NCBI RefSeq assembly: GCF_023008545.1
Contig: NZ_CP095398.1
Coordinates: 797,700-861,699, forward strand
Direction: 5' to 3'
DNA: 64,000 nucleotides
From: Natribaculum luteum
GTDB taxonomy: Archaea; Halobacteriota; Halobacteria; Halobacteriales; Natrialbaceae
The position numbers and the translations under genes were made by a program. The notes under the pieces were generated by a model that made no database searches, was not told where the DNA came from, and worked only from the letters and a program-made list of their open reading frames with translations. This document shows positions 1 to 7,621 of this stretch, in pieces (positions within the stretch are counted from its first letter, which is position 1; every line of letters begins with the position of its first letter).

Positions 1-307
1 CGACGACGCAGTACCCAACGCTGCGGCGGAGATCGTAAAGGAGGACTTCGTCGAGGCGTTCGCCCGTCACCGCAGTGGCGCAGTGACCGAGTTCCGGAAT
101 ACGGCAACTGACTGGGGTATCGACGTCGAGGAGATCGACGTAGACGTACGGTTCTGGCACGGGAGTAACGACACGAACGTACCGATTGCCGGGGCTCGAC
201 ACCTGGAACGGAAGATCCCGAGCGCCGAATTGCGCGTTCTCGACGGCGTGGATCACCTTCAGACGCTGCTTCGGAGTATCCCCGACGTGCTGGAGGGGTA
301 TCGATGA
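1..307 (+). CDS. Alpha/beta hydrolase, C-terminal part (runs off left edge)
   Basis: The reading frame is open from base 2, so the 5' end lies outside the window; the GTG at 83 is only an internal codon. The visible end has the layout of an alpha/beta-hydrolase C-terminus: a strand leading to HGSNDTNVP (the usual place of the catalytic Asp), then a GVDHLQTL segment carrying the catalytic His. The nucleophile is not in the window, so the substrate is unknown. The stop codon overlaps the ATG of the CPBP protease gene (ATGA, 4-base overlap), which suggests translational coupling and one operon. Confidence 0.75.
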   Translation, partial: DDAVPNAAAEIVKEDFVEAFARHRSGAVTEFRNTATDWGIDVEEIDVDVRFWHGSNDTNVPIAGARHLERKIPSAELRVLDGVDHLQTLLRSIPDVLEGYR

Positions 308-1032
308 CCGACTCGCTCAGTGTCCGACGGATGCTGGCAAGCGTTCGTATCGGTGACTCTCTTGGTGACCGATTTGGAACCGTACTGATAATCACGCTCC
401 TCCCGGTTCCATTGGTCTCACTTCTGTACGCCGCCCACAGGATGCTCACTGATACCCCCACTGGAGCATACTCGTTGGTATCCGGCTACCTGTTCTACGG
501 CTGTGTGAATCTTCTCGTCGTCGGGCTGCTGTATGGGCTTTTAACCCCCAACCAGCGCGCAGCGGTATTCACCTTCCGGTGGCCGTCACTGAACGAGACG
601 GCCGCCGCTATCGGTATGTTCGTTGCCGGTCTCGGGGTGTATCAGATTACCGCACAACTGAACGCGGCTCTCGGATACCAACTGCAGGGGCTCTCTTACT
701 CGTTGAGTAACCCGACAGCCGTCCTTGCAATTGTCCTCGGGGCGGTCGTGTTGGCTCCGGTCACTGAGGAGATTCTCTATCGAGGGCTCGTCCTCGGGGC
801 CTTCACGTCACGTGGGTTCGGGCCCGTGAGTGCGACGGTCCTGATGACCGCGCTCTTCGCGCTCATCCACTTACCGAACTTCGGTGTCGCCGGAACGATC
901 TTCATCTCTGCGTGGGGCTTCCTCCCTGCAGTCCTTCGACTCCGCTACGACAACCTCTCGGGTGCAGTGGTGATGCACGCGCTGAACAACCTGTTTGCCT
1001 ACGTAGTCGTGGTCGCAGCCGGGTGGGCGTGA
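304..1032 (+). CDS. CPBP-family intramembrane metalloprotease
   Basis: Protein of 242 residues with several hydrophobic membrane segments. Seen: the Abi/CPBP (Rce1-like) motifs, with EE at residues 155-156 followed by R160, a His at 189 (ALIHLPNFG) and a final HxxxN (H225, N229). In this family the Glu and His residues form the active site inside the membrane; bacterial and archaeal members are CAAX-protease-like or bacteriocin-processing enzymes. The natural substrate cannot be deduced. It overlaps the hydrolase gene by 4 bases, and an FAD monooxygenase gene follows 30 bases after it, so the three are probably co-transcribed. Confidence 0.88.
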   Translation: MTDSLSVRRMLASVRIGDSLGDRFGTVLIITLLPVPLVSLLYAAHRMLTDTPTGAYSLVSGYLFYGCVNLLVVGLLYGLLTPNQRAAVFTFRWPSLNETAAAIGMFVAGLGVYQITAQLNAALGYQLQGLSYSLSNPTAVLAIVLGAVVLAPVTEEILYRGLVLGAFTSRGFGPVSATVLMTALFALIHLPNFGVAGTIFISAWGFLPAVLRLRYDNLSGAVVMHALNNLFAYVVVVAAGWA

Positions 1033-1062
1033 ACTGACGTTCCAATCACGCTTCGAATCACA

Positions 1063-2199
1063 ATGACGGGCTCCCAACACGGTGGTTCGACGGACGTAGA
1101 TACCGATGTACTGATCGTTGGCGGTGGCCTGGCTGGGCTCGCGTTAGCCAACTACCTCGCCCGCTTCGACTACGAACCGACGATAGTCGAACAGCGCACC
1201 GAATGGGGGAGGGGTGGATACGGTATCGGCCTCTGGGCCGAGGGCCAATCTGTACTCGCGGATCTCGGCCTCCTGTCGTCCGTTCGTGAGGTGGCGACTG
1301 ACCCGCGGGCGATTGCCGTGCGTTCGAGCGACGAGAGAGTACTCACACGGATGTCGATTCCACGGGAACAATCGCTTCTCCTGGCAGTTCACCGTGCTGA
1401 TCTGCACGCGGCCCTCCGTGATCGCGTTCCTGAAGCATGGCTCCGAATGGGCACAGAACCAATCCGAATCGACGAGACCTGCGACGGCGTCGAAGTCACG
1501 TTCGACGACGGCTCGACAGAGAGGTTCGGAATTGTCGTCGGTGCGGATGGGATCCATTCTACTGTCCGCGAGCAGTGCTTCACCGACTGGACGGTCCGCG
1601 AACACGATACATATATTTGGTCGCTGTGGGCCCGCCAGAACGTCGAGATCGGCCCGGACATGGTCAGCGTGTGGGGCCCCGAAAGCGAGGGGTTCGTGGC
1701 TCGAGTCGACGACCGTGTCGGGTTCAACCTCGCTGCACGCCACGACACACCGGTTACCGGGCCAGCCCGCGAGACGCTCCGAGACCACGCGGAAGCCATC
1801 GGCTGGAAACTCCCGGCGCTTCTCGACGGAACGGAGGACGAGCCGTTCTTCGACCGTGTCCGAGACGTCTCCTGTGAACGCTGGCATACAGACCGCGTCG
1901 TATTGCTCGGCGATGCTGCGCACGCGGTTCGTCCGATCTCTGGCATGGGGGCGTCGCTCGCGCTACAGGACGCCCGTGTGCTCGCCCAGGAACTGCTCAC
2001 GACGGACCAATCGTCGTCCCGAATGGCTTTCAGTCAGTTCGAACAGCGTCGCCGCCCCGATGCGAAACGCGTCCGCCGAACTGCCCGAATCGAAGCTGCG
2101 TTCACGTTCCTCGAATCACCAGTCTTTCGCCGGGTCCGGAACGAACTGACGAAACGGACGCCGCTGTTCGAGTGGTTCCTCGAGCGCGAGTTATCCTAG
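1063..2199 (+). CDS. FAD-dependent monooxygenase (PHBH/UbiH-like fold)
   Basis: Protein of 378 residues. An N-terminal Rossmann motif GGGLAGLALANY (about residues 20-31) binds the FAD ADP moiety, and the second FAD motif GDAAHAVRPISGMG (about residues 283-296) is typical of aromatic hydroxylases and related FAD_binding_3 proteins. Expected reaction: NAD(P)H-dependent hydroxylation or epoxidation of an aromatic or isoprenoid substrate; the substrate is not predictable. It could also be a geranylgeranyl-reductase-like flavoprotein, but the spacing of motifs favours the monooxygenase group. It ends 24 bases before an inverted repeat that marks the edge of a mobile segment. Confidence 0.85.
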   Translation: MTGSQHGGSTDVDTDVLIVGGGLAGLALANYLARFDYEPTIVEQRTEWGRGGYGIGLWAEGQSVLADLGLLSSVREVATDPRAIAVRSSDERVLTRMSIPREQSLLLAVHRADLHAALRDRVPEAWLRMGTEPIRIDETCDGVEVTFDDGSTERFGIVVGADGIHSTVREQCFTDWTVREHDTYIWSLWARQNVEIGPDMVSVWGPESEGFVARVDDRVGFNLAARHDTPVTGPARETLRDHAEAIGWKLPALLDGTEDEPFFDRVRDVSCERWHTDRVVLLGDAAHAVRPISGMGASLALQDARVLAQELLTTDQSSSRMAFSQFEQRRRPDAKRVRRTARIEAAFTFLESPVFRRVRNELTKRTPLFEWFLERELS

Positions 2200-2223
2200 A
2201 CAGTCTGATAACTGGACTCCTCC

Positions 2224-2243
2224 ATATCAGTAGTTGGCAATGT
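2224..2243 (+). repeat. Left terminal inverted repeat
   Basis: 20 bp, one mismatch to the complement of 5586-5605. It lies 24 bases after the stop of the FAD monooxygenase gene. Confidence 0.7.
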
Positions 2244-2287
2244 AGGTGATGTTATTCAGTTCGAGGGGTGAGTGGAAACGCCCTCTT

Positions 2288-2650
2288 TCAGACGCTGAAC
2301 TTCAAGTAAAAATCGCTCTGAATCATCTCACTGAATTCTGATAACTCTCCCTCAGGAACTTCCCCGATTTCGAGTGGCTCCCGGTCGTCAATCATGTTAC
2401 TCAGGAAGACGATTGCCTTCCAGTATTTCCCGTCCTCCCCGAGGTCGTGATCGTCATCCCGATCGGCTCCAATCGCGTTCGCCACCGTCCATATGTTGTA
2501 CAGCAGCACCGCGTAGCCGAACAGGAACATCCGGTGTTCAATCTGGCTCGAACCCGACTGTGGCAGAAACCGATTTTTGATCACTCGATATGAGGTTTCT
2601 ACCCCCCATCTACCACGGAACTTTTCAGCCAACGCTCTTGTGTAGCACAT
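2288..2650 (-). pseudogene. Transposase C-terminal remnant (IS4/ISH8-like)
   Basis: The 120-residue frame starts with an internal Met and reads RGRWGVETSYRVIK, the Y/W-x-R-x3-E-x6-K signature of IS4-type DDE transposases, followed by an LFGYAVLLYNIW hydrophobic stretch. The complete ISH8-like transposase at 57453-59249 has the same end pattern (RRRGGIETAYSKIK then LFHFGFAVLLYDLW). The first two catalytic Asp residues and the whole N-terminal half are absent, so it cannot be active alone. The bases just upstream (2651-2735) give no continuing frame. Confidence 0.75.
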
Positions 2651-2737
2651 TGTTGATGCGGAGCCGTCCCGCGATTCTGCAGCGAGTGCAGTAGATCGCG
2701 AACTTGCGTCTCAGTGGCTCTGGTGGATAAGTCTTGA

Positions 2738-2905
2738 CTCGAGCCGACGACGGGAAACTGTATCAACAATCTCCGCCACAAGAGCGTACTACTATTGATT
2801 ACCGGGACGATGGTGGGAACGAACGACCTGATCCGCCAGCAGCACATGGGTGGCGTCGCCTACGGCTCTCTGGACGCGCTGGAGAACGCACTCGATACTC
2901 GCTGA
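2738..2905 (+). pseudogene. Coding-like fragment directly upstream of the RAMP operon
   Basis: A frame open from 2738 to the TGA at 2903-2905 gives about 55 residues with haloarchaeal coding character, including SVLLLITGTMVGTND and ending in MGGVAYGSLDALENALDTR. The only Met start (2810) leaves 31 residues. It ends 36 bases before the start of the first RAMP gene and has the same direction, so it may be the truncated C-terminus of another gene of the same operon. I do not recognise the family. Confidence 0.3.
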
Positions 2906-2914
2906 CCTTTAAAC
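2906..2914 (+). promoter_or_regulatory. TATA-like box for the RAMP operon
   Basis: TTTAAA at 2908-2913 is centred about 31 bases before ATG 2942. Archaeal transcription would begin near 2936-2941, giving a leaderless or nearly leaderless mRNA. This is why the ATG at 2942 is preferred to GTG 2915 or ATG 2918. Confidence 0.45.
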
Positions 2915-2941
2915 GTGATGAGGTCACGAAACTGGGTCACC

Positions 2942-3805
2942 ATGATTGAAGACATCGACCGCGACGTGTTCGTGCGAATCCAGACAGACCTGCTGGTGGT
3001 CGGTGACAGCATCATGACCGACAGACACCACGCCTCGAACGGCAACTACGAGGACGACGACCCGCAGAACCAGATTGGCGGTATCATCCCTGCCTTTCCG
3101 CTCTCGGGCTGGCTTCGCCACGGGATGGAGCGCGTCGTCCACGAGTACGACGGTACCGCCTGTCACCCCGGCGAGGCTAATGCGAACTTCATGAAGGAAG
3201 ATGTCTACGAGCGCGACCTCGATGACGGCTACCACGAAAAGGGCGCGTGCGTCGATGACCCGAAAGAAGACCACGGATGCGTGGTTTTCGACCTCTTCGG
3301 CGGCTTCGGCAACCAGCCGGGAAAGGTGATGCGTCGCCCGATCAAGTTTAACCCCGTCCGCTCCAGCGTGGACTACACACGTGGACAGGCCGAAGGCCAC
3401 TACCGCCGGCTGAATCGGAACGTAGTCTCCCGCAACCGGAAGGACAACCGAGAACCGCTACGGAACGCCGCAGTAGACGCCGTCGCCAATCTGGACGGCT
3501 GCTGGCATCTCTCGTTCCGGGAGACGAAGCCCGAGTTCATCGGTCTCCTCGCGGAGGGGATCGACTTCCTTGATGAGCACAAGACGAACTTTATGCACCA
3601 GCTCGGTGGCGCGCGCAACTTCGGCGCGGGGATCGTTGATTGCCACCTCATCAATCCGCTGTACGAGGAACGCGAACTGAAGCGTGTCTTTGACCGCGGG
3701 AAGGGCAATACCAACAAGATGGACGAGAAAGACGACCAGTGGACCGAGGAGTGCCGCCCGGCGTTCGTGGAGGCGCTGGAAGAGCGTATCGAGGAGGGGC
3801 CGTAG
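2942..3805 (+). CDS. RAMP-superfamily protein, Cas7-like (Csm3/Csf2 type)
   Basis: Protein of 287 residues. Seen: an N-terminal strand VRIQTDLLVVGDS, then IPAFPLSGWLRHGMERV (residues 49-65), which matches the 'IPGSSLKGxLR' element of Cas7 proteins; then CVVFDLFGG (113-121), like the 'CxxCxLFG' region of Csm3/Csf2; and LGGARNFGAGIVD (221-233), a glycine-rich RAMP loop. Cas7 proteins form the crRNA-binding backbone of type I, III and IV effectors. It is the first gene of a three-gene operon, and the next gene starts on the base after its stop. Which subtype it belongs to cannot be decided by eye; a non-CRISPR RAMP role is possible. Confidence 0.62.
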   Translation: MIEDIDRDVFVRIQTDLLVVGDSIMTDRHHASNGNYEDDDPQNQIGGIIPAFPLSGWLRHGMERVVHEYDGTACHPGEANANFMKEDVYERDLDDGYHEKGACVDDPKEDHGCVVFDLFGGFGNQPGKVMRRPIKFNPVRSSVDYTRGQAEGHYRRLNRNVVSRNRKDNREPLRNAAVDAVANLDGCWHLSFRETKPEFIGLLAEGIDFLDEHKTNFMHQLGGARNFGAGIVDCHLINPLYEERELKRVFDRGKGNTNKMDEKDDQWTEECRPAFVEALEERIEEGP

Positions 3806-4588
3806 ATGGCCGAGAACGTCACACTCAGCGACTTCCAAGGCGACGGCGGCCAAGACGTGATGGTCGCCGCGTACCGGCACGACGCCCACAAACTTAACGG
3901 TGAGACGCACGACTACGCGCCGGACATCTTCCACGGCGTCCCGGTGAATCAGACCGTCCCGCACGGCGCGGACGGCGACGCGTCGGCGCTCTCACGGCCC
4001 AACGGGAAGCCCGAGCAGACCGTGGACAACCACGAGACGCACTACCGGCTCTCGCTGCTGACGGGGACCTCTCACTACGACCCCGAGGAGTTCTCACGCC
4101 CGCGCCTTTCTGAGGCCATCAACGACCTGCTGACGGGCTCCGACCCCAAGGCGATGCATCGGGCGTGGATCACGTCGGACGTAGCGAGCGGGTTCAACGA
4201 GAGCATCTACTACCCGTACACGAGCTTGAAGTACCACACGCTGCTCGTGGCGACGCTCTTGGACAACTACCGCGCCGGTCACGAGTTCGCCGATCTCCTC
4301 CTGGTCGTGGACGATGCCGAGGAGATCGTGCCCCACCGGACGGTCTACGCGGGCGACCGCTTCGCGCTTCGAATCGACGAGAGCGCGGACGGGCAACCAT
4401 GGGCGCGCCTTGGAAGCCGCCCGTGGCGGTCGTGGGCGTCGGCATGGAAGCGCCTCACCACGCACCCGCTCGATGTCAACCACGACAAGCACGACATGGT
4501 GCTCGATGCGAACCTCCGTCGGATCTGGAGTTGGAGCACGGCGCTCCAGTACATCGAGGATCTCGAAACTCGGAGGGAGAGTCGATGA
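3806..4588 (+). CDS. Unrecognised middle protein of the RAMP operon
   Basis: Protein of 260 residues, family not recognised. The ATG directly follows the TAG of the Cas7-like gene and is preceded by a strong Shine-Dalgarno run (gaggaggggc, 3791-3800). Its stop overlaps the next ATG (ATGA). No cysteine zinc-finger, Walker motif, HD motif or obvious nuclease motif is visible. The C-terminal half is rich in Trp, Arg and His (PWRSWASAWKRL; RRIWSWSTALQYIEDL) and could bind RNA or another subunit. By position it might correspond to a Cas5/Csf3 or small-subunit-like component, but this is inference from gene order only. Confidence 0.7.
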   Translation: MAENVTLSDFQGDGGQDVMVAAYRHDAHKLNGETHDYAPDIFHGVPVNQTVPHGADGDASALSRPNGKPEQTVDNHETHYRLSLLTGTSHYDPEEFSRPRLSEAINDLLTGSDPKAMHRAWITSDVASGFNESIYYPYTSLKYHTLLVATLLDNYRAGHEFADLLLVVDDAEEIVPHRTVYAGDRFALRIDESADGQPWARLGSRPWRSWASAWKRLTTHPLDVNHDKHDMVLDANLRRIWSWSTALQYIEDLETRRESR

Positions 4589-5520
4589 CGTGCATCCAGC
4601 AGGTTCATTGGGAACTCGACATGGACTACCTCGGGCATCCCTACTACGTCTCGGGGAACGCGATCTACCACGCGCTCGGGATGCAGCTGGAACACGACGT
4701 CCACCAGCACATCAACGCCAGCCACGGGATGTTCGTGCCCGGCCAGTTCGGGACGTTCCCGGAAGAGCACTCGCAGAGCGGGATTCGACCGTACATGGGG
4801 TCGTCGCTCCCCGACGTGGAGAGCTACGACGACCTGTTCCTCTTCCGGCATCCCGACCACCCGTGGCTGCTCGATACTCGGCCCCGCGACGGGCTGAACG
4901 CCCACGACATCCGGTTCCAGAGCGGGATGCCCGCGCTGGCTCACGAGACGATCATGGGCCGGCCCGACGACGCTCGGAAACAGCAGCAGACCACGCGCTG
5001 GTACGTGAACGCCTACCTGCACGCCGATGACCCGGACGTTCTACCCCTCGGCGAGGACGTGCTTGACGGCCTCCAGTTCGGAGGCAAACGGAACTACGGC
5101 TACGGGACGACCACGCTGAAAGACACGCAGGTCGTTGACCTGGAGGCACTGGACTACTCGCGTCTCGAAGACGGCGAGGCGTTCATCCTCGAACTTGTGA
5201 CGCCGTTCGTCCTCCGGTCGGAGTACCCGAAGGCGAACAACGTGGACGTTCCCTGGTGGTGGAGCGTAGACGACGAAGCGCAGCTGCGCCACCGCCTGGA
5301 GAAGGTCATCGAGGGCGGCGACGTATACGAGTTGGAGACGGTCGATCACGGCGTGGTCGTCGGCTACGATGGCGACCGTCCGGTGGAGACCGCGATGTCC
5401 GGACTCACCCGCGTCGGGAATCACTCGAAGTACGGCTTCGGAGAGCTTCGAGTGAAGCCAGTCACTCCAGATGAAACGAGCGTCAAGAAACAGATAGAAA
5501 AGCCGAAGTCGGAGAACTGA
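4585..5520 (+). CDS. RAMP-like protein with two glycine-rich loops (Cas5/Cas6-like)
   Basis: Protein of 311 residues. The start at 4585 overlaps the previous stop (ATGA) and has an SD sequence (cggaggga, 4571-4578); the frame is open further upstream but the coupling fixes this start. Two RAMP-type glycine loops are visible: GLQFGGKRNYGYGTTTL (162-178) and GLTRVGNHSKYGFGELRV (273-290). The second resembles the C-terminal G-loop of Cas6 and Cas5 proteins. There are several His residues near the N-terminus (H30s to H48), but I cannot say whether it cleaves RNA. Last gene of the operon; it ends 65 bases before the right inverted repeat. Confidence 0.6.
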   Translation: MTCIQQVHWELDMDYLGHPYYVSGNAIYHALGMQLEHDVHQHINASHGMFVPGQFGTFPEEHSQSGIRPYMGSSLPDVESYDDLFLFRHPDHPWLLDTRPRDGLNAHDIRFQSGMPALAHETIMGRPDDARKQQQTTRWYVNAYLHADDPDVLPLGEDVLDGLQFGGKRNYGYGTTTLKDTQVVDLEALDYSRLEDGEAFILELVTPFVLRSEYPKANNVDVPWWWSVDDEAQLRHRLEKVIEGGDVYELETVDHGVVVGYDGDRPVETAMSGLTRVGNHSKYGFGELRVKPVTPDETSVKKQIEKPKSEN

Positions 5521-5585
5521 CAACCGAACAATGACCGGCAAGGATTCCGCAGTGTCCCAGTCGGTCAGACTGAATAAAGTAGATC

Positions 5586-5605
5586 ACATTGCCAACAACT
5601 GATAT
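5586..5605 (-). repeat. Right terminal inverted repeat
   Basis: 20 bp, complementary to 2224-2243 with one mismatch. It separates the RAMP operon from the Bat-type regulator gene. Confidence 0.7.
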
Positions 5606-5685
5606 CATCGCGCTGGGCTGGGAACCGCTCGTGAGAGACCATACTGATTGATATGTGGCTCAGTCGAACGTCGTTCAACGGCGGC

Positions 5686-6330
5686 ATGAAACGAATTCAG
5701 TTCTCGGCCACCTATCCGGAGCGATTCGTCCACCCACTTCACCAGCAGATTATGGACCAGTCATCGATTTCACGGGCTGAACTGCTGATGTGGAGTCCGA
5801 CCGAAGACGCGACGACGTTGTTCTGGTGTGATGGGGATCGAGAAGCGACTGAGAAAGCTATCGAAAATATCGACTCCCTTCTCGTTAGTAACTTCGTTGA
5901 GGATGGCGACGGGACGTACGCGTTTCTACTGCAGGACGACTACGAGTTCGCTTCCGCGTTGCTGGATACAATCGAAAATTCACGTGTGATTTTCCTCACG
6001 CCAGTCGTCTTTCTCGAGACGGGTGAGGTACAGTTCGAAGCGGTCGGTGAAACGACGGCGCTCAGTGCACTCCACGAAAAGCTCTCCGAACTCGGTGAAC
6101 TCACCATCGAACAGGTCCACGACTTCGAGCGAAAGAACTCACCGTCGAGCCTTACAGACCGGCAAGAGGCGGCACTGGAGGCTGCGGTCTCGGTCGGCTA
6201 TTACGAAGTACCTCGTGAGGGGACGATCGCGGACATTGCAGGTGTTCTAAACTGCTCGACGAGTACCGCCGGGGAACTGGTGCGGAAGGCAGAGGCAGCG
6301 GTGATTCGGAAACACACCGAGACGAGGTGA
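5686..6330 (+). CDS. Bat-type HTH transcription regulator
   Basis: 214 residues from the ATG at 5686; an in-frame ATG at 5653 would add 11 residues, but family members usually begin at MKRIQFSATYPERF-like sequence. The C-terminus LTDRQEAALEAAVSVGYYEVPREGTIADIAGVLNCSTSTAGELVRKAE is the HTH_10 domain of bacterio-opsin activator (Bat) proteins, which haloarchaea have in many copies. The N-terminal half is a probable sensory module without a recognisable GAF or PAS motif. Its target is unknown; it lies just outside the right inverted repeat of the RAMP segment. Confidence 0.85.
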   Translation: MKRIQFSATYPERFVHPLHQQIMDQSSISRAELLMWSPTEDATTLFWCDGDREATEKAIENIDSLLVSNFVEDGDGTYAFLLQDDYEFASALLDTIENSRVIFLTPVVFLETGEVQFEAVGETTALSALHEKLSELGELTIEQVHDFERKNSPSSLTDRQEAALEAAVSVGYYEVPREGTIADIAGVLNCSTSTAGELVRKAEAAVIRKHTETR

Positions 6331-6664
6331 CGAGAGTCTCTACTGCGACCAGCACAGCACGGGTTCACTCGGGATTGAGCAATCGGCGATCGATCTTCTC
6401 TACGACGTCGGTTTGGCTATACGCGACTCCCTGCGGACCCACTCTCTCGTTCGACCATCGAACGAAAGTAGAAGAGATGCCCGTCCAACCGGAGGTCCCC
6501 GCGCAGTCGGGCGATTTTCGGTGTATGAATGTATGGACGCTGCAGGCCTTGGTTACGAGGTGAGTACGACAGCTACCGACGTCGTAGGTGTCTGCAGGGC
6601 ATCGGGCGGGTAGTAAGACGAGCGTGGCAGCCTCGTAGCGTTGATCATCCTCGAGCGGACCTCG
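6331..6664 (+). other. Intergenic region, nothing recognised
   Basis: Between the convergent regulator and beta-helix genes. Short overlapping frames exist but have no coding character. No terminator or repeat stands out. Confidence 0.5.
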
Positions 6665-7621
6665 TCAGGCAGTGTCGATCCGGACCTTTCCGTCGACGGC
6701 CTCATCGTCGACATCGATTTTGCTCTCCGAGTCAACGTTTCGAACGACGAGATCGCCGTGGATCGTCGCATCGTCGTCGAGAACGAATTCGCCGTTCTCA
6801 CCGAGATCGTCAACGACGACATCACCAGCGATCGCGGCGTCCTCAATTGCAATGCTGCCGTCATCGACTGTCTCGATGGTTACGTCCCCGCCGACAGTGG
6901 CAGCATCTTTGAACGTAATCTCGGCGTCGTCGTCGATTGTCGTGATCGACAGGGGGCCCACAACCCGAGCGTGATCTTCTAGTGCGACGTCTCCGCCGTG
7001 GACCGCATCGATCGAGATTGGGCCAGTGATGGCCCCGTTCTTCATTTTGAACGCACCCCCATCATGAATTCGTTCGATCGAGACGGCGCCGTCGATCAGC
7101 GCTCTGTCGGTTAGTCGTAGTTTGGCGTCGTCGGTAAGAGCGCGTGCAGTGATCCCTCCAACGGTGGCTTTGATCTCGGCCCTGGTGTGTATCTCTGGGA
7201 GCCGGAGCTGCCCGTCGATGACTGTGCCACGCGCGATCGTGAACTTCCTTTGGACCGGGCCGGTGACGTTCACGTCGCCGTTGATAGTCTGACCAGCGAT
7301 CATCGTCCTGGTGCTGCCGTCGACTGTAACTGTAGTTGTGGATTCATTGGATTCCGGAGACGCAGGCTCTGTTTCCGTTGATTCGTTGGACACAGAGGAA
7401 CCAGCCTCTGTTGCCGTGAATTTGTTTGATCCAGACGATGTCGGCTCTGTTTCCGTGGATGCATTTGATTCAAGAGACGCTGCGTCCACGGACTCGTTAC
7501 CTTCCGGAGACGTGGACTCGGGACCAAATGCCACTGACGGGTTCAGCAGAACGGCCGCGAATCCGATCGTGAAAAGAACGACCCCCAGGAGAACGAGTCC
7601 CTGATTGAGCAGTTCACTCAT
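6665..7621 (-). CDS. Membrane-anchored beta-helix (bactofilin-like/polymer-forming) protein
   Basis: Protein of 318 residues. An N-terminal membrane segment (about residues 8-30) is followed by a Ser/Thr/Glu-rich linker with imperfect repeats of the type 'ESNESTETEP' (about 35-95). The rest consists of short repeating units such as GDVVVDDLGENGEFVLDDDATIHGD, each with hydrophobic positions spaced as in a right-handed beta-helix; this is the pattern of polymer-forming cytoskeletal proteins. The linker is low in hydrophobics and probably outside the membrane and glycosylated. Function unknown; perhaps a cell-surface or envelope scaffold. It is a single gene, convergent with the regulator upstream. 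Confidence 0.65.
   Translation of the reverse strand: MSELLNQGLVLLGVVLFTIGFAAVLLNPSVAFGPESTSPEGNESVDAASLESNASTETEPTSSGSNKFTATEAGSSVSNESTETEPASPESNESTTTVTVDGSTRTMIAGQTINGDVNVTGPVQRKFTIARGTVIDGQLRLPEIHTRAEIKATVGGITARALTDDAKLRLTDRALIDGAVSIERIHDGGAFKMKNGAITGPISIDAVHGGDVALEDHARVVGPLSITTIDDDAEITFKDAATVGGDVTIETVDDGSIAIEDAAIAGDVVVDDLGENGEFVLDDDATIHGDLVVRNVDSESKIDVDDEAVDGKVRIDTA

Larger units (their letters stand above)
2224..5605. mobile_element. Inverted-repeat-bounded segment carrying a transposase remnant and a RAMP operon
   Basis: The left end atatcagtagttggcaatgt (2224-2243) and the reverse complement of 5586-5605 agree at 19 of 20 positions. The transposase C-terminal remnant ends 44 bases inside the left repeat, the normal distance for an IS end. 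The N-terminal part of the transposase is missing; three genes on the other strand fill the space to the right repeat. I infer a non-autonomous IS derivative carrying passenger genes, movable only if a related transposase acts in trans. No target-site duplication is obvious outside the repeats (ctcctcc on the left, catcgcg on the right), so an old insertion or later rearrangement is possible. Confidence 0.6.

Noticed and set aside
1144..1923. Long minus-strand frame inside the monooxygenase gene
   Set aside because: It mirrors codon structure of the high-GC plus-strand gene and contains no motif; a shadow frame.
2915..2941. Upstream starts GTG 2915 and ATG 2918 for the Cas7-like gene
   Set aside because: The TATA-like TTTAAA at 2908-2913 would place transcription start after these codons; ATG 2942 fits a leaderless mRNA and the start of the conserved domain.
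2224..5605. Target-site duplication for the RAMP segment
   Set aside because: Flanks ctcctcc and catcgcg do not match at any small offset, so I do not claim one.
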